DNA from: Arbacia lixula
Taxonomy: Eukaryota; Echinodermata; Echinoidea; Arbacioida; Arbaciidae
DNA: 64,000 nt
Direction of reading: 5' to 3'
NCBI GenBank assembly: GCA_963669155.1
Contig: OZ022586.1
Coordinates: 5,560,778-5,624,777, forward strand
The notes under the pieces: model-generated
Told to the model about the DNA's origin: nothing
Database searches by the model: none
Seen by the model: only the letters and a program-made list of their open reading frames with translations
Position numbers and translations under genes: made by a program
Shown here: positions 11,394-22,800 of the stretch, piece by piece
Position numbering within the stretch: position 1 is the stretch's first letter
Layout of the letters: each line of letters starts with the position of its first letter

Positions 11394-13007
11394 CGAGACA
11401 TACTTGTGGACAAGTATCAGGTGGTCTGCATTGGCAAATTCATGCACAGACATGGGCTGGAAAATGCACGGTGAACTATAGACCTTCATTCGTGACACCA
11501 ACTATCCATAAGCAATGTGAGACAGCGCTCAAGAAAGCTCATAGGGCACCTATTATACTAAAATTTCAGAGAATTTCCTCAATGGTAACATGTTTATGCT
11601 AACGTGATTAATAGTCATGTAAGAGAATGGGGTGAGAGAAAAAAGAATTGGAAAGAAAATCTCAAAGAGAATGACAAAGTGAGGCATAGAACAGAAGAAG
11701 ATGGCAAAATAAACATTGCAAAAGGAATGCAAAAGTTGACCCTACCCACGCCAGGAATCGAACCGGGGGCCTCGAGATCTTAAAACGGCGCCTTACCTAT
11801 TGAGCCACAAATCTTCCCATTCACTTAACACGTAATGCCCAGCAGGGGCTAGAATGATTAAGAAATCGATATTCAAGCTGCAATTTCACCATGATCCCGA
11901 CATCTGATTAAAAATGGAGACAACGCTTCGGAAAGCTCGTAGACTCAGCTACAACATACTGAAATTTCAGAGTGAAAGCTTGACATATTAGTGAGATACA
12001 TCTCCTAGAAGCTCGTCATGTCATTTCATAAATACCACTTCCATTGACATAACACGGAAGTGCGATTTTGACATTCATGCGTATAATGAAATTTACACCG
12101 TGAAGACGTCATCAAAATGAAAAATGAAGGCAACTCCTACTATGGAGCGAGGTCTCAGCTACAACATACTGAAATTTGGGAGAAAATTGACCATGAATTA
12201 CTGAGATACACAAAAGCGGGTAAAAAAGTTCATGACGTCATACATGAAAAATCATTTTTTCGATTCATATGGCAATATGATGACATCAACATAAATTTAA
12301 AAGGTAAATCGAACATTAAATCACATCTACATTTCCCACTCTTTCAGAATATTGAAAAAAAATTGGGGGTCACCGGCCATTCTGAAGAGCTATGGCCGAT
12401 TGAAGGTAGTCATGTTTTTTGCAATATTTGCACACAAAAACGTATTGACGCACGCGCAGACTTTGAACTTTGACGCACCCGCACGACCTTGTTATTGCAT
12501 GGAAATGGCTCAAAATGACAGGATGTGTTGTATGTAGTGTCAGTAACATGAATCCAGTAAAAAAACAGAATTTTGACGTTTTGTTCGCGTTACGCACGAA
12601 AAAACGCGCGAACGCGCGCGCACGCGCGGAAATTTTTGAAATGCTAGAAATGGCCTGAAACATATGCAAAACATTTTTGAGTTGATTTGGAGCATTTTAA
12701 AATTTTGCGCGCGCGTTTTTGCACTAACGTACGCGTACGCGCGCGTTTTTTTTCAATGAAATTAATTAGCTACTCATTAATTATATGCATGTCAAATTTC
12801 ATTACACAGAGATGACTAGTTCTAGAGCTACATGAGGTAATAGGTTTTCATTAAACTGCTCGTAGATGACGTCACGATGACGTCATGACCTTGAAAATGT
12901 TGCTGTAACATGTTCACATATATGTCCATACATGATGAACATTTCATGAAATATGGCTTATGCATTGTTGAGATATCCATGTCACAAAAATTTGGAATAA
13001 AAATAAA
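11394..13007 (+). mobile_element. 1.6-kb tandem element, unit 5 (1614 bp)
   Basis: This is a tail-less unit of the same length as unit 4, with private substitutions (for example CAACGCTTCGG near 11922 in place of CAACGTTCCGG). The tRNA-like B box is at 11754-11764. Confidence 0.85.
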
Positions 13008-14693
13008 CGAGACATACTTGTGGACAAGTATCAGGTGGTCTGCATTGGCAAATTCATGCACAGACATGGGCTGGAAAATGCACGGTGAACTATAGACCTT
13101 CATTCGTGACACCAACTATCCATAAGCAATGTGAGACAGCGCTCAAGAAAGCTCATAGGGCACCTATTATACTAACATTTCAGAGAATTTCCTAAATGGT
13201 AACATGTTTATGCTAACGTGATTAATAGTCATGTAAGAGAATGGGGTGAGAGAAAAAAGAATTGGAAAGAAAATCTCAAAGAGAATGACAAAGTGAGGCA
13301 TAGAACAGAAGAAGATGGCAAAATAAACATTGCAAAAGGAATGCAAAAGTTGACCCTACCCACGCCAGGAATCGAACCGGGGGCCTCGAGATCTTAAAAC
13401 GGCGCCTTACCTATTGAGCCACAAATCTTCCCATTCACTTAACACGTAATGCCCAGCAGGGGCTAGAATGATTAAGAAATCGATATTCAAGCTGAAATTT
13501 CACCATGATCCCGACATCTGATTAAAAAATGGAGACAACGTTCCGGAAAGCTCGTAGACTCAGCTACAACATACTGAAATTTCAGAGTGAAAGCTTGACA
13601 TATTAGTGAGATACATCTCCTAGAAGCTCGTCATGTCATTTCATAAATACCACTTCCATTGACATAACACGGAAGTGCGATTTTGACATTCATGCGTATA
13701 ATGAAATTTACACCGTGAAGACGTCATCAAAATGAAAAATGAAGGCAACTCCTACTATGGAGCGAGGTCTCAGCTACAACATACTGAAATTTGGGAGAAA
13801 ATTGACCATGAATTACTGAGATACACAAAAGCGGGTAAAAAAGTTCATGACGTCATACATGAAAAATCATTTTTTCGATTCATATGGCAATATGATGACA
13901 TCAACATAAATTTAAAAGGTAAATCGAACATTAAATCACATCTACATTTCCCACTCTTTCAGAATATTGAAAAAAATTGGGGGTCACCGGCCATTCTGAA
14001 GAGCTATGGCCGATTGAAGGTAGTCATGTTTTTTGCAATATTTGCACACAAAAACGTATTGACGCACGCGCAGACTTTGAACTTTGACGCACCCGCACGA
14101 CCTTGTTATTGCATGGAAATGGCTCAAAATGACAGGATGTGTTGTATGTAGTGTCAGTAACATGAATCCAGTAAAAAAACAGAATTTTGACGTTTTGTTC
14201 GCGTTACGCACGAAAAAACGCGCGAACGCGCGCGCACGCGCGGAAATTTTTGAAATGCTAGAAATGGCCTGAAACATATGCAAAACAATTTTGAGTTGAT
14301 TTGGAGCATTTTAAAATTTTGCGCGCGCGTTTTTGCACTAACGTACGCGTACGCGCGCGTTTTTTTTCAATGAAATTAATTAGCTACTTATTAATTATAT
14401 GCATGTCAAATTTCATTACACAGAGATGACCAGTTCTAGAGCTACATGAGGTAATAGTTTTTCATTAAACTGCTCGTAGATGACGTCACGATGACGTCAT
14501 GACCTTGAAAATGTTGCTGTAACATGTTCACATATATGTCCATACATGATGAACATTTCATGAAATATGGCGTATGCATTGTTGAGATATCCATGTCACA
14601 AAAATTTGGAATAAAAATAAATAAATAAATAATAAAGAAAGAAAATTCTAACGAAATTAAGAGGTGATCTGTCGTTGGCGACAGACCACCTAA
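13008..14693 (+). mobile_element. 1.6-kb tandem element, unit 6 (1686 bp, with hairpin tail)
   Basis: This last unit of the array ends in the hairpin tail and CCACCTAA, then unrelated flank TAAGTTTGCAG. A one-base deletion in an A run (near 13970) frameshifts the 118-codon frame. The array as a whole is flanked by different sequence on each side, and no obvious target duplication is seen. Confidence 0.85.
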
Positions 14694-16189
14694 TAAGTTT
14701 GCAGAAGATCGATCAAAAGAAAGAACAGAAATTGTATACCAGAAATATGTTTGGGTTTCTTTTTTTAATACCACGTTATTTGGAACTTGCTTTACAACTG
14801 TTTAAACGTATAGTTGATTTGCAACAACGATAATGCAATGGTGACATGTTTGATAATCAATTTGATTACAATTATTGTTTCCTATTGAAATAAACACACA
14901 ATTTATCACTGAGGGATACGATCATGTTATCATGAATCACTGCACACCAACCAGTCAGTCGGCCTGAAGATCGTCCAGCATCGAGGACGTGAAACCTACT
15001 GCTCACAGAGAGAGAGAGAGAGATAGAATATATAAAGACAAACAAATTGAATGAAACGCCGGAGGAAAAAAAAAATCTTCTCCGGCATTTCATTCATTTT
15101 GTTTGTCTTTACCTATCCTTATTCAGCGCCATCGCAACCTTTTATATTCTTATAAAATATATATACATAGATACGTTTAGAGTACATATTTGAAATTTCA
15201 GCACACATATGGACAGATAAGACACGGTAGCCTTGACAGTGTAATTAATGGTCCATGTTTTTTTCAATAAAGACCTTGTCGATTAACATTTTTGATTCAC
15301 AATAGGCATAAACCGTACATCGCCGCCTAAGCATGTCATAAACTGTGAGTAAAGAATATGGTTCGTACGGTCATGACGGCCATATGCAGGCGTACAGCTT
15401 CATTAGCGCTGGTAGCTTTCACCTTTTGTGTATTAAAGTAAAACATGGCAAACGTTATTCCGTCGACGCAGGCATAGGCCTACTGAGTCCTGCCTGAAGC
15501 ATCCAGAGCATGCTGATTTGAAAGTGTGTTAAGTGCCCCCAAAGGATTTATTCCGAGAAGCTCGCTCATTCACTCGAAATCATTTTGTGAATTTTGTTGA
15601 TTATGAATACTGATAAATGTTTTCATTTATCTGCTTTAAAAGGGAATCTCAATTTCTTTCTTTATCTTAAAAAATAACTTTCTGATCTAATTGCTTGTTT
15701 TCTTTCAAAATATGTTACAAAGTTATCTATCAGAATGGTTGTTATTGGCTGTTCGAGCCTACATGGAAACCTTCGTTCCAATAATTTAGACATTTTCCTT
15801 TCATTAGAAATTATGTAGTCATTTTACGGAGAATGAATCTGTATTTCTCCATAGCCCTAAATGTGTAAACCAGTTAAATCAACAAGTATGGGGCTTTAAG
15901 TCTATCAAAATTATCCACGTACCTCATTTTGACAATGCTTGTATTCGGTATTCCAATAAATTAGAACCCAAACCTGATAATTGATTGAATTACATAAAGT
16001 GATATCGGCAATCTCATCATTTCAGTAAAATTTCTCTATTAACAGCAAATCAATTGAAAATATGTCATAATACTTTTGCTTTAAACTGGTTCTCTGTTTA
16101 ATATGCCGTTTCTTTCCCGGGCCAAACAAAAAGTGATTTCTTTATTATCAGTCACGTCCTTTTGCCCGAAACGGCGAATCCATCATGTG
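14694..16189. other. AT-rich stretch, no gene seen
   Basis: I see no supported gene or exon. The only structured item is the hairpin at 15034-15110, listed separately, preceded by a short (GA)n run near 15007-15022. Confidence 0.5.
15034..15110. repeat. Inverted repeat (hairpin), arms about 33 bp
   Basis: AAAGACAAACAAATTGAATG on the left is mirrored by CATTCATTTTGTTTGTCTTT on the right, with CGCCGGAGG/TCTCCGGC nearer the centre and an A-run loop. A small foldback or cruciform-forming element is likely; no protein is associated. Confidence 0.75.
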
Positions 16190-16815
16190 TCCATTATTAG
16201 CCATATTCGGAGAACGCTCGGTGAGGCGCGAATAATTCGATGCGAACTGCTCCCGCTGAGCCGTTAGATCGTATTCTCCTTCCAGGCTGCCTGTACTATT
16301 CGAAATTGAAAACTATGTGTGCGCGCTGCGAGTTTGAAGCCGAAATCCCTATCACAACACGTCTGAAATGCTTGCAGCAAGCCTCACATACAAAATAGCG
16401 CATCCATGCATTAACCGCTACGGTAAATGCGTATGTGTATTGTATGTGTTTGACGAATAATAATCCCGACGTATTGAATTAGGCTATCTGCATAACAATT
16501 TGAAAATTGAATGCTCGGGTACGGATTCATTTTGCCAATAACAAAAGTTCCACTGGATAGATCATCTTTTAATTTTTCGTGATGAAACCTTAATACTGTT
16601 TAGTTAACATAATTTCTTTACACGATGATCTAACCGGTGGCATTTTTAATATGAATTTTTAAAATCATTTAATTGGATAACGGTCGCGGTTTGCCATTCA
16701 CTTTGCACGCGTAGGCGAAAGTAGGTGAACCGACGGAGGCTCGATGAATGCGACATATTCTCCGTTTTCGGAGAACTTGTTCATTCTCCGTTATCGGAGA
16801 ACGGCCCTGACTGAT
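16190..16815 (+). mobile_element. Dispersed element, copy A (inverted partner of 57645-58675)
   Basis: Most of this segment is the reverse complement of 57645-58675 with moderate divergence. Shared marks include CTTGTTCATTCTCCG, TTTGCACGCGTAGGCGAAAG, CACCGGT/ACCGGTGGCATTTTTAATAT and GTATTCTCCTTCCAGGCTGC. Copy A lacks a 418-bp internal block present in the other copy. Near its right end two CTCCGTTNTCGGAG palindromes occur. No transposase is seen. Confidence 0.8.
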
Positions 16816-17150
16816 TATAGCAATCAACCGTGAAAGATATATAGGAAATGATCAAGATTTTAAAGGTTCTTTTTACTTGTCGAAGTAACTTTTTTTTTTC
16901 TTTTTCCATTTCCCCCTTTGCCGTAAAAGTCTTTATGACAATGCTTACTCAGAAAAGGGCACTGCTGGGTTTACACGGTCCCCAGAAACGTGTAAGTCTA
17001 AATACCTTCAATTTAACGATGAAAGATACCATTCTGGGTGAAACATGAATATATATAAAATCAAGTCTAAGTCATGAGACTAAAGACAAGAGCAAAGGGA
17101 TGAGAATGGTTTAGAAAAACTCTTGAATCTCAACCAAACAGATAGCAGGA

Positions 17151-17291
17151 TTAAACATGAGGTAGATACTCGTTCCTGAGAGCGCTTTCTATCAGCACTC
17201 GCGCATTAATAAGAACAACGATGTCTGCAATCACAAACGCGACGAAGAAAAGGCGATCGAGAATGACGGCGAGCTGTTCCATGTCGGACCC
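17151..17291 (-). CDS. Receptor exon 7 (TM4 and C-terminus)
   Basis: A CATCCACAG acceptor precedes GGG TCC GAC (phase 0). The 46 codons contain EQLAVILDRLFFVAF, the conserved DRLFF signature at the start of TM4 in nicotinic-type subunits, then a short extracellular tail ending YLPHV and TAA at 17153-17151. Confidence 0.88.
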   Translation of the reverse strand, partial: GSDMEQLAVILDRLFFVAFVIADIVVLINARVLIESALRNEYLPHV

Positions 17292-17982
17292 CTGTGGATG
17301 ATGAACAGAGAACCAGAAACGTGTTTAATCCTTTCTGTGCCAAGCAAGATTTCAGTCCTTTATGATGTGTGCTTGTTACTGAAGCAATCCATCTCGTTAT
17401 GTGGAATTTAGAACACAACAGGGATACAAGAACAAGTTAGACAGGTAGGAGAAAACGAGTCGAAATAGACTGAATGTCTTAACTCTTAACCTCTTAACAC
17501 CCTGTGTGCCACATGGGTGTTGATTCACAAGAGATATGCAAACATTTTGTCTGGGACACAAAAGGTTAATATCGGGACAAGTCTGTTATGTTGGAGAACT
17601 GCAGTATACCTTACACCTGTATATACAGTAGTTATGTTATTATTGCATGTGTATTATCGACGCAATCGTGAAAGCGTGGATTCAAAGTTGCTGCAGGAAG
17701 CATATATCTCACTACTCAGGTAACACTTTTTTGTTGTGTGTGCACAACTATGGGTGTACTATGGGTGCCACTATGCTAATCCTATGATATTCACGAATGT
17801 TTTAACATCCTTGCCGTGAAGTTGAACTGCTTAGCACCTTATGTTGGTATGAGTTAAGTATCTTGTGATCATAGATTATAGAGGGAGTGGAAGATCCATC
17901 ATCATTAATTCCGTGCTGTTTTGACAACAATAACGTGTATGAAATTTCAAATTCATAGCTTCACGACGATTTTCAGAGAAAT

Positions 17983-18035
<53 letters not shown>

Positions 18036-19806
18036 TTTGTGAAAGAAATGGATGAAGAGAACAATGGTAGGCGTAGCTTAAATCAAGGCTCCCCAGAGCT
18101 ATCTACCCTTTGGAAAAATTGGTAATGCCGAAAAAATGTCTCTGCCGGGAATCGAACCCGGGCCCCCAGCTTTGAACGCCGGTGCCTTAACCACTAGACC
18201 ACAGAGACGGGTTAGTGGCTAAGGCGACCATTTCTTTCACAAAATATTTAAATAAAAGAGTTGCCAAAGCTGTTGTATATGTATGATTTCTCACATTTAT
18301 ATACTTTCTCCAATACGTGTACTGCATCAAAGAAATAGCTTTGATCCAGCTGAGACATGGCGGCTTGTCATTGTTCAAAACCCACCTACACCCAACAAAG
18401 GAAATTATAATTGGTATAGTGTCGAGAATTTGTCAATCTGACGGTCAATCGGATCGGGGTCGCCTTAGCCACTAACCCGTCTCTGTGGTCTAGTGGTTAA
18501 GGCACCGGCGTTCAAAGCTGGGGGCCCGGGTTCGATTCCCGGCAGAGACATTTTTTCGGCATTACCAATTTTTCCAAAGGGTAGATAGCTCTGGGGAGCC
18601 TTGATTTAAGCTACGCCTACCATTGTTCTCTTCATCCATTTCTTTCACAAAATATTTAAATAAAAGAGTTGCCAAAGCTGTTGTATATGTATGATTTCTC
18701 ACATTTATATACTTTCTCCCATACGTGTACTGCATCAAAGAAATAGCTTTGATCCAGCTGAGGCATGGCGGCTTGTCATTGTTCAAAACCCACCTACACC
18801 CAACAAAGGAAATTATAATTGGTATAGTGTCGAGAATTTGTCAATCTGACGGTCAATCGGATCGGGGTCGCCTTAGCCACTAACCCGTCTCTGTGGTCTA
18901 GTGGTTAAGGCACCGGCGTTCAAAGCTGGGGGCCCGGGTTCGATTCCCGGCAGAGACATTTTTTCGGCATTACCAATTTTTCCAAAGGGTAGATAGCTCT
19001 GGGGAGCCTTGATTTAAGCTACGCCTACCATTGTTCTCTTCATCCATTTCTTTCACAAAATATTTAAATAAAAGAGTTGCCAAAGCTGTTGTATATGTAT
19101 GATTTCTCACATTTATATGTATATATATATATATATATATCCATTTTTATGTTTGAACCGCGGAGAGCATAGTCTACATTTATAATCGTAGTGAACCGCT
19201 TAGCACGCTGTGCGGGCTTTGCTCTCATTGAACGCATGCAGGTTGGAGCGGACAAGTTCATAGCGCATAGTGCTCTGCGGTCTCTTTAGGCTATAGGTTT
19301 CGGAAGACCAGCCCAAAATTCTACTACAGTCTCTCCTTTTAATTTTCGTGTTTTTTTTTTACCAATTTTGTTTTGACGTGCAAAAGGGACACCCTGTCTT
19401 TAAAGTCTTACCGAATCAGAATGGTTCTCAGCATTTTCCGCCATGGTCACCTTGGGGTCCTCTTCAAAAGCGTGTACTCTGTCTGAGCCTTTGTCAGAAC
19501 TTTCGCCTGAAAAACGAGAAGAGAGTACGATATCCATGGTTGTATACGTATGATAGGTAAACTAAGTTAGCTAGGCTATGAATTCTGTCTCTCTCTGATT
19601 TTTACTACAACACTGAGTCTGGATAAATCACGTTTAAATGTACAGTAGCCTTCAGTTTACTCAGAAGTATACTATTAATATGACTAAGTATCATCGATTG
19701 GTTGATTGTTAATATTTTGTATCATTACTATCATTATTAGTAGTAGGTGGAGCAGTAACAGTAGTAGTGGTAGTAGTAGGAGGAGGAGTAGTAGTAATAG
19801 CAGTAA

Positions 19807-19856
<50 letters not shown>

Positions 19857-22800
19857 TTTCTAGTAGTAGTAGTCGTAGTAGTAGTAAAAGGGTTAAGGAA
19901 CAAATAAAACGAGACATACTTGTGGACAAGTATAAGGTGGTCTGTATTGAAAAATTCGTGCACAGACATGGGCTGGTAAAGGCACGGTGACCATCTATTC
20001 AATAGAAATCAGAGACAATGCTAAAAAAATCACGCGTATAGCACACCTACAACATACTAACATTTTCGAGACTTGCCGAAATGATCACATGTATGTGCTA
20101 ACAACATGTAAATACTGTAAAAGTCAATGAAGATACGGGGGCGAGAGGAAAAAATGGAAAGGACAATCTCAAAGAGAATGACAAAGTGAGGGAGTGAACA
20201 GAAGAAGGACTCAAAAATCACTTCGCAAAAGAAATTAAAAATAGACTCTACCCACACCACGATTCGAATCGGGGGCCCCGCGTTCTTAATGATCTATAGA
20301 AGTCGATATTCAAGCTGAAATTCGGCCATGATCCCGACATCTGATTGATAAACGGAGGGGACTACCCCGAAAGCTACAACATACTAAATTACAGAGGTAA
20401 AGGTCCGAACATAAGCGACATACAGCTCCTAAAAGGTCGCCATGTCAATTCATGATTTCAAATAAATGATTCTCCCATTGACATTACACGTGTACATACG
20501 TCCGATTTTGACTATAATCAAATTTTACACCTCAAAGACGTGTGAAAAATGAAAAATGAAGGCAACCGTACTAGAGAGCAATGTCTTAGGCACAACATAC
20601 TGAAATTTGGGAGAAAATTGATCAAGAATTACTGAGATACGCAAAAACGAATAAAAAAGTTCGTGACGTCATACATAAAAATTCATTTTTTTATTCATAT
20701 GGCAATATGATGACGTCACGATGTATTTAACAGTAAAATGACACATGAAATCCCATCTACATTTTATACTCTTTCCGAATATTAAAAAAAAATTGGGGTA
20801 ATCAGCGGTTCTGAGGAGCTATGGCCGTTTGAGGACAGTCACGTTTTTTGCAATATTTGCACACAAAAACGTATTGACGCACGCGCAGCCTTTCAAGTTT
20901 GACGTACCCGCACGACCTTGTTATTGCATGGAAATGGCTCAAAATTTCAGAATGTGATGTTTGTAGTGTCAGTAATATGAAACCAGTGAAAAAAACGGAA
21001 TTTTGAGGCTGCGTAAGCGTTACGCATGCGCGAAAATTTTTGAAATGCTAGAAATGGCCTGAAACATATGCAAAACAGTTTTTAGTTGATTTGGAGCATT
21101 TTTCAATTTTGCGCGGGCGTTATAACACAAACATACGCGTACGCGCGCGTTTTAATTTATTGAAATAAATTGTCACGTCATTAATTTTATGCATGTCAAA
21201 TTTCATAACATATAAATGATTGGTTAAAGAGATATATCCAATCATCGATTTTCATTAAATTGCTCGTAGATGATGTCACGATTATGTAGTGTCGGTGTAC
21301 GACAGACACCTAATAAGAAAGAAGATTCTGACGAAATTAGACGCTGATCTGTCGGTTACGACAGACCACTTAAAATTACATGCACAGGCATGGGCTGGTA
21401 AATGCACGGTGACACCATGGACCTTCCATGGTGACACCATCTATTCATAAGCAATCAGAGACACCGTTCAAGAAAGTTCATAACGCATCTACATTATATG
21501 CTAACATTTCAGAGACTTGCCTCATTGGTTAAATGTATATGCTAACATGTAATTAACGGTCATGCGAGGGGTGAGAGAACAAGAATGAGAGCAAAAACAA
21601 AAGAGAATGACAAAGTGAGGGAAAGAACAGAAAAAGATGGCAAAATAAACATTGCAAAAGGAATACAAAAATTGACCCTACCCACTCTAGGATTAAAACC
21701 GGGGGCCTCGAAAACTTAAAACGGGGCCTTACCCATTGAGCCACAAATCTTACCATTCACTAAACACGTAGTTCCCAGCAAGGGCTGAAATGATTTAGAA
21801 ATTGATATTCAAGCTGACATTTCACCACATAGTGATCCCGACATCTGATGAAAGAATGGATAGGACGTTCCCGAAAGCTAGTAGACTCAGCTTCAACATA
21901 ATAAAATTTCAGAGTAACAGATTTAAACATATAAGCGAGATACAGCTCCTTTGACGCACTCGCACGACCTTGTTATTGCATGGAAATGGCACAAAATTAC
22001 AGGATGTGATGTAGGTAGTGTCAGAAACATGAAACCAGTAAAAAATTGGAATTTTGACGTTCCGTTCTCTTGACGCACGGAAATTCTTGAAATGCGAGAA
22101 ATGGCCTGAAACATATGCAAAACAATTTTTATTTGATTTGGAGCATTTTTAAATTTTGCGCGCGCGTTATTGCACTAACGTACGCGTACGCGCGCGTTTT
22201 TATTCATTGAAATTAATTGCCATATCATTACTTTTATGCATGCCGAATGTCATATAAACGATCAGTTCTAGAGCTACATGAGAAAATAGGTTTTCATTAA
22301 ATTGCTCGTAGATGACGTCACGATTACGTAATGACCTTGGAATTGTTGCGGATAAAAGTTCACATATATACCTATACATGATAAAAATTTGGTAAAACAT
22401 GGTTTGTGCATTGTTGAGATATACATGCAACAAAAAAGTGGGGGCATTGCATAAAAATAAATGAAGAAAGAAAGAAAATTCGGACGAAATTAGAAGGTGA
22501 TCTGTCGGTTACGACAGACCACCTAACAAGACAGAGTCGTCCTACCGTCCTCAATTTCAGAGCCCTTTCGGCACTGTTTGGCGCACGTCCATGGTCGGAT
22601 GAAGACCAGTTTGCCCAAGAAGCCAAAGAGGAATGCACGCGCATGTCTGTTTCGAATCTGGATTTTCTGAACGCTCACATTCGCCGTGATCATGGACGCC
22701 ATCGCAATTGACACAAGGACGACGAACGACGACACGGCGTAGTCAACGAGCACGGGCTCCTCCCCGGCTCGTGACGTCTTGGGTAGGATGTCAGCCAGGA

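Larger units (their letters stand above)
18032..19118. repeat. 408-bp tandem repeat with one inverted module, carrying three tRNA genes
   Basis: Two modules alternate. Module T (about 198 bp) contains the tRNA and runs from GGTCGCCTTAGCC to CTTCATCC. Module S (about 210-225 bp) runs from ATTTCTTTCACAAAATATTT to CAATCGGATCGG. The order is T inverted (18050-18230), S, T (18457-), S, T (18865-), partial S. Period between the two direct tRNAs is exactly 408 bp. The inverted T is flanked on both sides by ATTTCTTTCACAAAAT in opposite orientation, so recombination between these short inverted repeats could have flipped it. Confidence 0.85.
17930..19398 (+). mobile_element. Older dispersed element interrupted by the tRNA repeat (relative at 47690-48085)
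   Basis: The left part (CATAGCTTCACGACGATTTTCAG, about 17956) and right part (TTTATGTTTGA, ATTGAACGCATGCA, GCAAAAGGGACACCC, about 19145-19398) are collinear with 47719-48080, where they are continuous apart from divergence. The TA microsatellites and tRNA array are therefore nested inside it. Its right end lies 13 bp from the receptor exon-6 splice donor. Confidence 0.6.

Noticed and set aside
18479..18550. tRNA-Sec gene
   Set aside because: The UCA anticodon fits, but the molecule is 72 nt with a 4-nt variable loop and a 7-bp acceptor, unlike the longer tRNA-Sec with an extended arm.
19684..20002. Poly-Leu, poly-Ser and poly-Thr frames
   Set aside because: Translations of the (TAG)n microsatellite.
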